The notes under the pieces were generated by a model. That model was not told the DNA's origin and did not search any database. It was given only the letters and a program-made list of their open reading frames with translations. A DNA stretch of 12,428 nucleotides from an uncultured Coriobacteriia bacterium (GTDB lineage Bacteria; Actinomycetota; Coriobacteriia; Coriobacteriales; QAMH01). Positions within the stretch are counted from its first letter, which is position 1. Each line of letters begins with the position of its first letter. The stretch covers positions 1 to 12,428 of the forward strand of contig CABSKV010000043.1 in assembly GCA_902478425.1 (NCBI GenBank). Reading direction: 5' to 3'. Of this stretch, positions 1 through 7,335 are shown piece after piece. The position numbers were made by a program, and so were the translations under genes.

Positions 1-1526
1 AAAAACAGCGGTCATACGTCGCCATGGACCTCAAGTCGTTCTACGCCTCGGTCGAGGGCGCCGAGCGTGGCCTCGATGCGCTCAAGACCAACCTCGTCGT
101 AGCCGACGAGCGCCGCACCTCAAAGACCATCTGCCTTGCCGTCTCGCCCTCCCTCAAGGCTCACGGCATTTCGGGTAGGGCGCGTCTGTTCGAGGTCATC
201 CAGGCCGTCAAGAAGATCAACGCCCAGCGCAAGGCGCAGGCACCGGGCCGCAGGCTCGTGGGTTCCTCGAGCAACGACGACGAGCTCAAGACGCACCCCG
301 AGCTCGCCCTCGACTACGTCATCGCTCCCCCGCGCATGGCGCTCTACATGGAGCGCAGCACGCAAATCTACGAAATCTACCTGCGCCATGTCGCTCCGGA
401 GGATATCCACGTCTACTCCATCGACGAGGTCTTCATCGACGTGACGGGCTACCTGCGCACGGCAGGCATGACGGCACACGAGTTCGCCGTCATGCTCGTG
501 CGCGATGTCCTCGAGCAAACGGGCATCACGGCCACGGTCGGCATCGGCACCAACCTCTACCTCGCCAAGGTCGCGATGGACATCGTCGCCAAGCACATGC
601 CCGCCGGGGCCGACGGCGCGCGCATCGCCGAGCTCGACGAGATGAGCTATCGCCACCTGCTCTGGGACCATCGCCCCCTCACGGACTTCTGGCGTGTGGG
701 CCGCGCGACGGCACGTAAGCTCGACCAGGCGGGCCTGGGCACAATGGGCGACATCGCGCGGGCATCCATCGCCGGGCCAGACGCCCGCAAGAACGAAGAC
801 CTGCTCTATGACCTCTTCGGCGTGAACGCCGAGCTCCTCATCGACCACGCATGGGGTTGGGAGCCGTGCACCTTGGCAGATGTACGGGCCTATCGCCCAG
901 AATCAAACAGCTTCGGTTCGGGGCAGGTGCTCCAGCACCCCTACCCCTTCGAGAAGACCCGACTCGTCATGCACGAGATGGCAGAACAGCTCAGCCTCGA
1001 CCTCGTCGACAAAGGCCTGGCGACCAACCAGCTCGTCATTACCGTCGGCTACGATAGGAAGAACCTGGAAGACCCGGTCATCGCATCGCAATACGATGGC
1101 GATACCACCACGGACTTCTACGGCCGCACGATACCCAAGCACGCCCATGGCTCCGTCAACCTGCCGCGCCACACGTCCTCGTCGCGCCTCATCATCGACG
1201 CGGCACTCGAGCTCTTTGATTCGGTCGTCGACCCGCACCTGCTCGCCCGACGGCTCAACATCACGGCATGCGACGTCATCCGCGAGGACGAGAGTGCGCA
1301 GCCAGCGCCACAGGAAGGGCAGCTCGAATTGCTCGTCGATTACGAGGAGCTCGAGCGCACAGCCGCAGCTGAGGAGCAGCGACGCGCAGAGGAGCGCGCG
1401 CGGCAAGAGGCAATTCTCGCCGCTCGCAAGCGCTTCGGCAAAAATGCTGTCCTCAAGGGCATGAACCTGCAGGAAGGGGCCACGCAAACGCAGCGCAACA
1501 AGCAGATCGGGGGGCATCAGGCATGA
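1..1526 (+). CDS. Y-family translesion DNA polymerase (UmuC/DinB/ImpB-MucB-SamB type), 5' end outside window
   Basis: Error-prone polymerase expected to copy across damaged template bases. The reading frame is open to the window edge, and the residues before the first ATG (position 24) read KQRSYVA. This matches the usual N-terminal strand of the family, so ATG 24 is probably internal and the gene starts upstream. Numbering from that Met: DLKSFYASVE (2-11) carries the first catalytic Asp and a probable steric-gate Tyr7; YSIDEVFID (131-139) carries the catalytic Asp-Glu pair; GIGTNLYLAK (173-182) is the conserved palm/fingers motif; the helix-hairpin-helix thumb lies near 222-247; the little finger spans roughly 300-430. 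QLELL (433-437) could be a sliding-clamp motif. A charged Glu/Arg/Ala-rich helix follows (about 445-470), then a tail ending RNKQIGGHQA. That tail and the coupled downstream gene are typical of the Firmicutes UvrX-like subgroup rather than classical DinB. The family is certain; the lesion range and regulation are not visible here. Confidence 0.93.
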   Translation, partial: KQRSYVAMDLKSFYASVEGAERGLDALKTNLVVADERRTSKTICLAVSPSLKAHGISGRARLFEVIQAVKKINAQRKAQAPGRRLVGSSSNDDELKTHPELALDYVIAPPRMALYMERSTQIYEIYLRHVAPEDIHVYSIDEVFIDVTGYLRTAGMTAHEFAVMLVRDVLEQTGITATVGIGTNLYLAKVAMDIVAKHMPAGADGARIAELDEMSYRHLLWDHRPLTDFWRVGRATARKLDQAGLGTMGDIARASIAGPDARKNEDLLYDLFGVNAELLIDHAWGWEPCTLADVRAYRPESNSFGSGQVLQHPYPFEKTRLVMHEMAEQLSLDLVDKGLATNQLVITVGYDRKNLEDPVIASQYDGDTTTDFYGRTIPKHAHGSVNLPRHTSSSRLIIDAALELFDSVVDPHLLARRLNITACDVIREDESAQPAPQEGQLELLVDYEELERTAAAEEQRRAEERARQEAILAARKRFGKNAVLKGMNLQEGATQTQRNKQIGGHQA

Positions 1527-1738
1527 GCGACGCCGCCAGCAAATATGCCGACATCATCGACCTGCCGCACCATGTGTCGAGCACGCATCCGCACATGCCG
1601 ATGGAGCAGCGTGCGGCGCAGTTCTCGCCCTTCGCGGCGCTCGTCGGGCACACCGAGGCCATCAAGCAGGCGGCGCACGACGCCATCGAGAACGGGCCCG
1701 ATGCGCCGATAGACCAGTCGGAATTCGATTACTGCTAG
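1523..1738 (+). CDS. small YolD-like protein paired with Y-family polymerase
   Basis: A 71-residue protein whose ATG overlaps the polymerase stop codon (ATGA at 1523-1526), so translation is probably coupled. A G-run at 1509-1514 can act as ribosome-binding site 8 nt before the start. It has a motif that recurs, in my recollection, in small proteins encoded directly after Firmicutes Y-family polymerases: YADIIDLPHHVS (residues 8-19), then MEQRAAQFSPFAAL and an amphipathic segment. No enzymatic motif, signal peptide or membrane segment is visible. YolD-like proteins are thought to be accessory to or co-regulated with the polymerase, but their biochemical role is not settled. It is shorter than full YolD proteins of about 110 residues and seems to hold only the N-terminal half; the last 20 residues are acidic and unlike the family. 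The pairing itself is strong evidence that the gene is real. Confidence 0.8.
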   Translation: MSDAASKYADIIDLPHHVSSTHPHMPMEQRAAQFSPFAALVGHTEAIKQAAHDAIENGPDAPIDQSEFDYC

Positions 1739-1757
1739 ATAAGCGCGCCTCGAAAGG

Positions 1758-2306
1758 CTATTCGTCGATGTAGGAGAGCCCCTGCGCGAGCAGGCTTTGC
1801 ACGCGGTCATCGGCAAGGGAGTAGATGACCTGCTTGCCATCGCGCACGAAGTCGACGATGCGCTCCTGCTTCATGCTGCGCAGCTGGTGCGAGGTCGCTC
1901 CCTGCGTGACCCCGGCAGCCGCAGAGATGTCGGCAACGCACTTGGGGCCCTCGACGAGCGAGAAGAGGATCTTGAGGCGCGTGGAGTCGGCGAAGATCTT
2001 GAACAGGTTGGCAAGACCGTACAAGGTCTCCTCCTCGGGCATGGCAAACGCGGGATGGTCCTTGCGAATCGCATGCTTGCCCGCGAGCTCGCTCGGCGTC
2101 TTGGTTGCGACCTGCGGAGTCGCCTTCGCCTCGGGCTCGGGCGCGGGTGCCGGCTTGCAGGCGGCTACGGGCGTGGGCTTGGCCTCAGCCACCTTGACGG
2201 CCTTGGCATCGTCTTTCTTCTTGGAGCCGTGCTCCATCGCATGCTTGGCGACTTTGTCCTTCGCCTTGCGCTTCTTGTCCTTGTCCTTCTTCTTGCCCTT
2301 TGCCAT
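1758..2306 (-). CDS. ArsR-family winged-helix regulator with lysine-rich N-terminal tail
   Basis: A 182-residue predicted DNA-binding regulator. Residues about 91-182 form a standard ArsR/SmtB winged helix: FKIFADSTRLKIL (102-114), then PKCVADISAAAGVTQGATSH with recognition helix about 134-147, and the wing DGKQVIYSL (156-164). Residues 1-90 are low-complexity and probably disordered: 17 lysines in the first 43 residues, then an Ala/Pro/Glu-rich stretch. An ordinary ArsR protein would begin near Met89 (ATG at 2042), but no ribosome-binding site precedes that codon, whereas AGGAGG lies 6 nt before the ATG at 2306, so the long form is chosen. The metal site is degenerate: one Cys (C123) at the usual CxC position, and Arg instead of His in the helix-5 DDRV segment. 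The inducer is unknown; classic arsenic or zinc sensing is doubtful. It lies 60 bp downstream of the transporter gene on the same strand, so it may be co-transcribed with it. It converges on the polymerase pair with only 19 bp between. Confidence 0.88.
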   Translation of the reverse strand: MAKGKKKDKDKKRKAKDKVAKHAMEHGSKKKDDAKAVKVAEAKPTPVAACKPAPAPEPEAKATPQVATKTPSELAGKHAIRKDHPAFAMPEEETLYGLANLFKIFADSTRLKILFSLVEGPKCVADISAAAGVTQGATSHQLRSMKQERIVDFVRDGKQVIYSLADDRVQSLLAQGLSYIDE

Positions 2307-2312
2307 GACGCG

Positions 2313-2318
2313 CCTCCT
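2313..2318 (-). promoter_or_regulatory. ribosome-binding site fixing the long start of the ArsR regulator
   Basis: AGGAGG on the minus strand lies 6 nt before the ATG at 2306. It is one of the strongest Shine-Dalgarno matches in the window and supports translation of the lysine-rich tail rather than initiation at the internal Met89. Confidence 0.75.
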
Positions 2319-2326
2319 CTACCGCA

Positions 2327-2349
2327 ATGACCGGGACATGCCCGGTCAT
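2327..2349. repeat. perfect 9-bp inverted repeat between transporter gene and arsR-type gene
   Basis: Arms ATGACCGGG (2327-2335) and CCCGGTCAT (2341-2349) flank a 5-nt loop. The dyad sits 17 nt after the transporter stop and 8 nt before the regulator's ribosome-binding site. As RNA it would be a stable hairpin. No T-run follows on the minus strand, so it is not a convincing intrinsic terminator. An operator for the regulator or an mRNA-processing hairpin are alternatives. Confidence 0.6.
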
Positions 2350-2366
2350 CTGCGCAATCGTTATCA

Positions 2367-3749
2367 TTATCCCGTGATGAACGGAAGTATGTTCGTGATC
2401 AGGATCACCGCGACGAGAATCGGCGCGATGTACTTGATCATCACGACCCAGGCCTTCTCGGCCTTGAACTCGCTCGAGATCTCGATTTCCTCGATGAGCG
2501 TCTTGGGCTTGATGATCCAGCCGACGAAGACGCAGGTCAGAATCGCGACAATCGGCATGAGCACCGAGTTCGAGATGAAGTCGAAGAAGTCGAGCAGCGT
2601 CGAGCCCTCGCCGATGGGCTGGATGAACGACAGCGAGTTATAGCCCGCGTTGACGACGAAACCGACCGCCACGATGAAGATCATGACGATGATGAGCGAC
2701 TTGGTGCGCGACAGGTGCGTGCCGTCGGCCACGATCGACACGAGCGCCTCGGTCAGGCTGATGGCGCTCGTCAGCGCGGCGAAGAACACGAGCAGGAAGA
2801 ACACGAAGCCGATGACGGTTGCCAGAGTGAAGTCCATCGTGTTGAACACCTCGGGCAAGGTGATGAACATGAGCGACGGACCGGACTTCGCGGCAACGGC
2901 CTCGGCCGAACCCATGGCGACGAACGCAGCCGGGACGATCATGAGGCCGGCGAAGAACGAGACGCCGAAGTCGAAGCCCGCGATGCGCGTGACCGAAGAC
3001 GTCAGACTGTCCTGCTTGCGCATGTAGCTGCCGTACGTGACCATGATGCCCATGGCCAGCGAAAGCGAGTAGAACATCTGCCCCAGCGCGTTGATGACGA
3101 GCTCGGGCGAGAACTTGCTGAAGTCGGGCACCAGGTAGTACGCGGCGCCCTCGAGCGCGCCGGGCATCGTGAGCACGAAGGCCGCAATCGCGACGGCCAT
3201 GATGATGAGCGCGGGCATCATGACGAGGTTGGCCTTCTCGATGCCCTTCTGCACGCCAAGCGCGACGATGATGAAGACGATGGCCATGAAGACGAGCATG
3301 AACAGGAAGCTCTCGGTATTGCTGCTGATGAAGCCGCCGAAGAAATCGCCGCCATCAGCCAGCGCCGCCGGCCCCGCCGTGACGTAGCTCACCATGTACT
3401 TGGTGACCCAGCCGCCGATGATGCAGTAGTACGGCGTGATGATGAACGGCACGGCAGCCGCGAGCACGCCGATGAAGGTGAACTTGGCGCCGAAGTGCCT
3501 GAAAGCGCCGATGACGGAGAGGCGCGTCTTACGGCCGAGCGCCGTCTCAAGCAGAAGCAACGAGACGCCGAAGGTCAAGACGAGCACCAGATAGGTGAGC
3601 AGGAACATGCCGCCGCCGTACTTCGCGGCGAGGTACGGGAAACGCCAGAGGTTTCCGAGGCCGACGGCCGATGCAGCCGCAGCCAGAATGAACGCCCACT
3701 TACCGGACCATGTCGCACGAGTCGTGCTTTCCTTTATTTCCTGTGACAT
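2367..3749 (-). CDS. sodium-dependent transporter, neurotransmitter:sodium symporter (NSS/SNF) family
   Basis: An integral membrane protein of 460 residues expected to import an amino acid or related amine together with Na+. The signature SAVGLGNLWRFPY (27-39) is the unwound TM1 of the LeuT fold. QMFYSLSLAMGIMVTYGSYM is TM6, and FFAALTSAISLTEALVS is TM8, where Ala, Thr and Ser normally form the second sodium site. I count about 11 hydrophobic segments, the last near 437-457. This matches bacterial members such as TnaT, Tyt1 and MhsT, which lack TM12. Those proteins carry aromatic or hydrophobic amino acids, but the substrate here cannot be read from sequence. The start at 3749 has a modest ribosome-binding site (GGGGA, 8 nt upstream) and a leader containing a perfect TATAAT. 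The ArsR-type regulator follows 60 bp downstream and may control this gene. Confidence 0.92.
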   Translation of the reverse strand: MSQEIKESTTRATWSGKWAFILAAAASAVGLGNLWRFPYLAAKYGGGMFLLTYLVLVLTFGVSLLLLETALGRKTRLSVIGAFRHFGAKFTFIGVLAAAVPFIITPYYCIIGGWVTKYMVSYVTAGPAALADGGDFFGGFISSNTESFLFMLVFMAIVFIIVALGVQKGIEKANLVMMPALIIMAVAIAAFVLTMPGALEGAAYYLVPDFSKFSPELVINALGQMFYSLSLAMGIMVTYGSYMRKQDSLTSSVTRIAGFDFGVSFFAGLMIVPAAFVAMGSAEAVAAKSGPSLMFITLPEVFNTMDFTLATVIGFVFFLLVFFAALTSAISLTEALVSIVADGTHLSRTKSLIIVMIFIVAVGFVVNAGYNSLSFIQPIGEGSTLLDFFDFISNSVLMPIVAILTCVFVGWIIKPKTLIEEIEISSEFKAEKAWVVMIKYIAPILVAVILITNILPFITG

Positions 3750-3789
3750 CGTTTATTTCCCCAAACATCCATCCAGATAAACACATGCG

Positions 3790-3795
3790 ATTATA
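3790..3795 (-). promoter_or_regulatory. candidate -10 box of the NSS transporter promoter
   Basis: The minus strand carries a perfect TATAAT in the 64-bp gap between glmM and the transporter gene. Initiation about 7 nt downstream would give a leader of about 34 nt. No good -35 hexamer is seen at 16-18 bp, so the assignment rests on the -10 alone. Confidence 0.45.
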
Positions 3796-3813
3796 CGCAA
3801 AGCTCTCCCCAAG

Positions 3814-5136
3814 CTACGCGCCAATTTGATCGATCACGACATCAGCCACGCGATTGGCGATCTCGTCGGCCTCTTCCTGAGTACGCGCCTCGACCATCAC
3901 GCGAATGAGCGGCTCGGTCCCCGAAGGACGGACGAGCAGGCGTCCCTCGTCGCCCAGCTCCTCGATGGCGGCCGCCTCGGCAGCGGCAATCGCCTCGTTT
4001 CCCTCGTAGAGCGTGCGGTCGGTGACGCGTACGTTCACGAGCGCCTGCGGGAACTTCTCCATGACGCCCATGAGCTCCGTGGCCGTCTTGCCACTTGCCG
4101 CGATAACGCCCAGTAGCTCGAGCGCGGACACGAGACCGTCACCCGTCGTGTTTCGCTTGCCGAAGATGATGTGGCCAGACTGCTCGCCGCCGAGCACGGC
4201 ACCGTGCTCACGCATGGCCTCGAGCACGTAGCGGTCGCCCACCTTCGTGGTGATGACATCGATACCCTCGCGCTTCATGGCAAGCTGAAAGCCCAGGTTG
4301 GCCATGACCGTGGATACGACGAGGTTGTTGTCGAGCAGGCCGCGCTCCTTCAGGTCCTTCGCGCAGATGGCGAGCAGGAAGTCGCCGTCGATGACCGTGC
4401 CGTCGGGTGCGAGCGCGAGCATGCGGTCCGCATCGCCGTCATGGGCGATCGCGATATCGGCATCGCGGCTTTCCATGAGGAACTTCACCGGCTCGAGATG
4501 CGTCGAGCCGCAGCCCACGTTGATCTCACTACCATCCGGATCGGCATTGATGACGAAGACCTCGGCACCCAGCGCGCGCAAGGTGGCCGGCGTCGTCTCG
4601 CACGATGCGCCGTGCGCGCAGTCAACGGCGATCTTCATGCCGGACAGGTCAACGCCGCGCTCCTGCAAGACGGCAGCGGCGTGGTTGGCGTAGTAGAGGG
4701 CGGCATTGGGCACGGGACGGGCCTGACCGGGCTCGACCTCCTCGCCGCGCAGTTCCTCGACGATGGCCTGCATCTCGTCCTCGAGCTCGTCGGGCAGCTT
4801 GTAGCCGTCGCCGTCGAAGAACTTGATGCCGTTGTACTCGGGCGGATTATGGCTGGCCGAGATGACGATGCCGCAGTCGGCTCCCATCTCGCGGGTGATG
4901 AGCGCGATGGCGGGCGTCGGCACGATGCCGACGATGGCGGGCTGGCCGCCTTCGGCGCAGATGCCGTCGATGAGCGCTTGCTCGAGCATGGGGCCCGATT
5001 CGCGGCTATCGCGGCCGATGAAGATGCGCTTGCCGATCTTGCGAACCGCTGCGCGCCCCAGGGCTACCGCCAGGTCGCGATCGAGTTCCTCACCTGCAAC
5101 GCCACGTACGCCATCCGTGCCAAACAGTCGAGCCAT
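3814..5136 (-). CDS. glmM: phosphoglucosamine mutase
   Basis: Cytosolic enzyme that converts glucosamine-6-phosphate to glucosamine-1-phosphate on the route to UDP-N-acetylglucosamine, the precursor of peptidoglycan. The 440-residue product has all four alpha-D-phosphohexomutase signatures: the phosphoserine loop ISASHNPPEYNG (92-103, active Ser95), the Mg-binding loop DGDADR (233-238), the sugar-binding loop GGEQSG (316-321) and the phosphate-binding loop RPSGTEP (403-409). The N-terminal MARLFGTDGVRG and the GEQSG loop mark it as GlmM rather than phosphomannomutase. The open frame extends to an ATG at 5175, but the family begins at MARLFGTDG. GGGAGG lies 4 nt before the ATG at 5136, and the 13 extra residues would be encoded by a dyad, so 5136 is taken. 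It lies 78 bp downstream of glnN on the same strand. Confidence 0.97.
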   Translation of the reverse strand: MARLFGTDGVRGVAGEELDRDLAVALGRAAVRKIGKRIFIGRDSRESGPMLEQALIDGICAEGGQPAIVGIVPTPAIALITREMGADCGIVISASHNPPEYNGIKFFDGDGYKLPDELEDEMQAIVEELRGEEVEPGQARPVPNAALYYANHAAAVLQERGVDLSGMKIAVDCAHGASCETTPATLRALGAEVFVINADPDGSEINVGCGSTHLEPVKFLMESRDADIAIAHDGDADRMLALAPDGTVIDGDFLLAICAKDLKERGLLDNNLVVSTVMANLGFQLAMKREGIDVITTKVGDRYVLEAMREHGAVLGGEQSGHIIFGKRNTTGDGLVSALELLGVIAASGKTATELMGVMEKFPQALVNVRVTDRTLYEGNEAIAAAEAAAIEELGDEGRLLVRPSGTEPLIRVMVEARTQEEADEIANRVADVVIDQIGA

Positions 5137-5140
5137 GCCG

Positions 5141-5146
5141 CCTCCC
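5141..5146 (-). promoter_or_regulatory. ribosome-binding site deciding the glmM start
   Basis: GGGAGG on the minus strand, 4 nt before the ATG at 5136. It supports the shorter GlmM start that matches the family N terminus. Confidence 0.6.
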
Positions 5147-5152
5147 GCTTTC

Positions 5153-5195
5153 GCGATACAAGTTCCGAAAAACACACATTCGGAAATTGTATCGC
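5153..5195. repeat. long inverted repeat between glnN and glmM
   Basis: Two 17-nt arms (5153-5169 and 5179-5195) pair at 16 of 17 positions around a 9-nt loop, AAACACACA. The outer half is GCGATACAA and the inner half TTCCGAA, with one mismatch between them (5162/5186). It begins 19 nt past the glnN stop and ends 16 nt before the glmM start. No U-run follows on the minus strand, so it is not a typical intrinsic terminator. The minus strand contains TACAAT within one arm, which could serve as a -10, but no -35 is convincing. Possible roles are an operator, a glmM leader hairpin or an mRNA-processing/stability element. Confidence 0.7.
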
Positions 5196-5214
5196 AAACG
5201 GGCGGTCCAGGCGC

Positions 5215-7305
5215 CTAGACGTAGAACAGCATGTCGTTATACGTCGGCAGCGGCCAGTAGGCGCGATCGGTGAGCTCCTCGAGGCGGTCTGCAACGGAGC
5301 GCAGGTTGTCCATCGCGGGCACGACGAGCTCGACGTAGGCGGCCGCACGCTCGGGCCAGGTCTCCTTGTCGTAGGCCTCCTCATGCAGCATGTGCAGCGC
5401 ATGCGTCCTGAGGCCCATCTCGTGCAGGCAATCCGAGAGACGCTCGAGCAGCTTCTCCTCGGTCTCGTACGAGAGATCGGGGTTGACGGACTTCTTGGCG
5501 ACGATTTCCTCGGCGACGACCTTGCTGTACTTGATGACGGCCGGCGTGATGATGCGGTTTGCGATGTCGAGCATGCACATGGCCTCGATGTTCTTCACCT
5601 TGGCGTAATGCTCCATGTCAACACCGTAGCGGGCGCGCATCTCGGACTCGCTCAGGATGCCGAACGAGTCCATGAGCTCGATGCTCGCGGGCTCGATGTA
5701 GGCGGCCAGCGCATCCGGCGTCGTGCGGTTGTTGGCAAGTCCACGGCGCTCGGCCTCGATGGGCCATTCCTCGGAATAGCCGTTGCCGTTGAAGATGATG
5801 CGCTTGTGCGCGTTGAAGACGTCGCGGCAGATGGCAATCGCCTCGGCCTCGGCGTCGGCCGCGCCCTCGAGGCGGTCGGCGTATTCCTTGAAGCTCTTGG
5901 CGACGGCGGCGTTGAGCACCGTGTTGGGAGACGAGAGGTTGAGCTCGCTGCCCGGCATGCGGAACTCGAAGCGGTTGCCGGTAAACGCGAACGGAGACGT
6001 GCGGTTGCGGTCGGTGTTGTCCTGCTCGAGAGAGGGAAGCACCTCGCTTCCCAGGTCCATGCGGCCCATCTTGTGCGAGACGGCGTCCTCGCCCGCGGCA
6101 ATCGCGTCGACGATGCTCGTGAGCTCGTCGCCCAGGAAGATCGAGACGATGGCCGGCGGCGCCTCGTTGGCACCAAGGCGATGGTCGTTGCCGGCCGATG
6201 CGACCGTGGCGCGCAGCAGCTCCTGGTAATCGTCGACTGCCTGGATGACGGCGGCAAGCGAGAGCAGGAAGATGTAGTTGTGGGCCGGGTCCTCGCCGGG
6301 GTTGAGCATGTTGAGGTTCGGCGTGGCGATCGACCAGTTGTTGTGCTTGCCCGAACCGTTGATGCCCTTGAAGGGCTTCTCGTTGAGCAGACAAGCCAGG
6401 TCATGATGCGGAGCCGCCTCGCGCAGGACCTCCATCGTCAGCAGGTTGTTGTCGATGGCGACGTTGGCGCGCGAGAAGATGGGCGCGATTTCGTGCTGGC
6501 AGGGAGCAACCTCATTGTGCTTGGTCTTGGCATCCACGCCCATACGCCACAGCGTGTCATCGACTTCCTTCATGAAGTCGCTCACGACCTCGCGAATGGC
6601 GCCGAAGTAATGTTCCTCGAGCTCCTGGCCCTTCATGGGGTGCGCGCCGAAGAGCGTGCGGCCGCACATGATGAGGTCGGGGCGGCGACGGTAGTCATCG
6701 AGCTTGACGAGGAAGTACTCCTGCTCGGCGCCGACGGTCGTGATGACCTGGGGCACGTCGTCGATTCCGAAGCAGGCGAGCACGCGCTTGGCCTGGTCGG
6801 AGATCGCCTTCATGCTGCGCAGCAGCGGCGTCTTCTTGTCGAGGGATTCGCCCGTATAGGAGATGAACGCCGTGGGAATGCAGAGCACCTCGTCCTTGAT
6901 GAACGCGAAACTCGTCGGATCCCAGGCCGTGTAGCCACGTGCCTCGGCCGTGCCGCGCAGGCCGCCACTCGGGAACGACGACGCATCCGGCTCGCCCTGG
7001 ATGAGCTCCTTGCCCGAGAACGACGTGATGGCCATGCCATCGCCCAGCGGGTCGATGAAGGCATCGTGCTTCTCGGAGGTGATGCCGGAAAGTGGCTGGA
7101 ACCAGTGCGTGTAATGCGTGCAACCGTTCTCGATGGCCCATTCCTTCATGGCGTGCGCAACGGCATTGGCGGAGTCCTCGTCGAGCGCCGTTCCGTTCTG
7201 GATGGTCTCGTGCAGGCTCTTGTACACCGGCTTGGGCAAGCGATCATGCATGACCTTGTCGTTGAACACCATGCTTCCGTAGATCTTGCTGAAATCTTCC
7301 GCCAT
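5215..7305 (-). CDS. glnN: glutamine synthetase type III
   Basis: ATP-dependent ligase that makes glutamine from glutamate and ammonium, the main entry of ammonium at low supply. The 696-residue length is typical of GSIII (about 700-730) and far above GSI (about 450-470). GSIII landmarks are in order: an N-terminal domain with FSGKELIQGEPDASSFPSGG (96-115), GAEQEYFLV (192-200) and KHNEVAPCQHEIAPIF (262-277) with metal-binding Glu/His, then KPFKGINGSGKHNNWS (310-325), RLGANEAPPAIVSIFLG (376-392), and NTDRNRTSPFAFTGNRFEFR (430-449) with the ATP/phosphate-contacting arginines. The start at 7305 is preceded by AAGGGAG. The gene has its own 139-bp upstream gap, with a candidate promoter and a structured leader, and may read through into glmM. 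GSIII lacks the adenylylation site loop of GSI-beta, so control is more likely transcriptional or by a partner protein; this is inference. Confidence 0.97.
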   Translation of the reverse strand: MAEDFSKIYGSMVFNDKVMHDRLPKPVYKSLHETIQNGTALDEDSANAVAHAMKEWAIENGCTHYTHWFQPLSGITSEKHDAFIDPLGDGMAITSFSGKELIQGEPDASSFPSGGLRGTAEARGYTAWDPTSFAFIKDEVLCIPTAFISYTGESLDKKTPLLRSMKAISDQAKRVLACFGIDDVPQVITTVGAEQEYFLVKLDDYRRRPDLIMCGRTLFGAHPMKGQELEEHYFGAIREVVSDFMKEVDDTLWRMGVDAKTKHNEVAPCQHEIAPIFSRANVAIDNNLLTMEVLREAAPHHDLACLLNEKPFKGINGSGKHNNWSIATPNLNMLNPGEDPAHNYIFLLSLAAVIQAVDDYQELLRATVASAGNDHRLGANEAPPAIVSIFLGDELTSIVDAIAAGEDAVSHKMGRMDLGSEVLPSLEQDNTDRNRTSPFAFTGNRFEFRMPGSELNLSSPNTVLNAAVAKSFKEYADRLEGAADAEAEAIAICRDVFNAHKRIIFNGNGYSEEWPIEAERRGLANNRTTPDALAAYIEPASIELMDSFGILSESEMRARYGVDMEHYAKVKNIEAMCMLDIANRIITPAVIKYSKVVAEEIVAKKSVNPDLSYETEEKLLERLSDCLHEMGLRTHALHMLHEEAYDKETWPERAAAYVELVVPAMDNLRSVADRLEELTDRAYWPLPTYNDMLFYV

Positions 7306-7335
7306 GACTCTCTCCCTTGGGCATCATTGGTAATG

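Noticed and set aside
1739..1757. Bidirectional terminator between the polymerase pair and the ArsR gene.
   Set aside because: Only a 4-bp GCCT/AGGC stem (1747-1758) with no T-run; too weak to call.
2715..3746. Plus-strand open frame antisense to the NSS transporter, rich in Glu/Asp/Arg/His.
   Set aside because: Shadow of a hydrophobic membrane-protein gene; the charged composition is what the complement of Leu/Val/Ala/Ile codons gives.
5137..5175. N-terminal extension of GlmM from an ATG at 5175.
   Set aside because: The ATG falls in the loop of the dyad, lacks a good ribosome-binding site, and GlmM proteins begin at the MARLFGTDG position.
5153..5195. Intrinsic terminator of glnN.
   Set aside because: The stem is long, but the downstream minus-strand sequence (GAAAGCGGGAGG) has no U-run; kept as an unexplained dyad instead.
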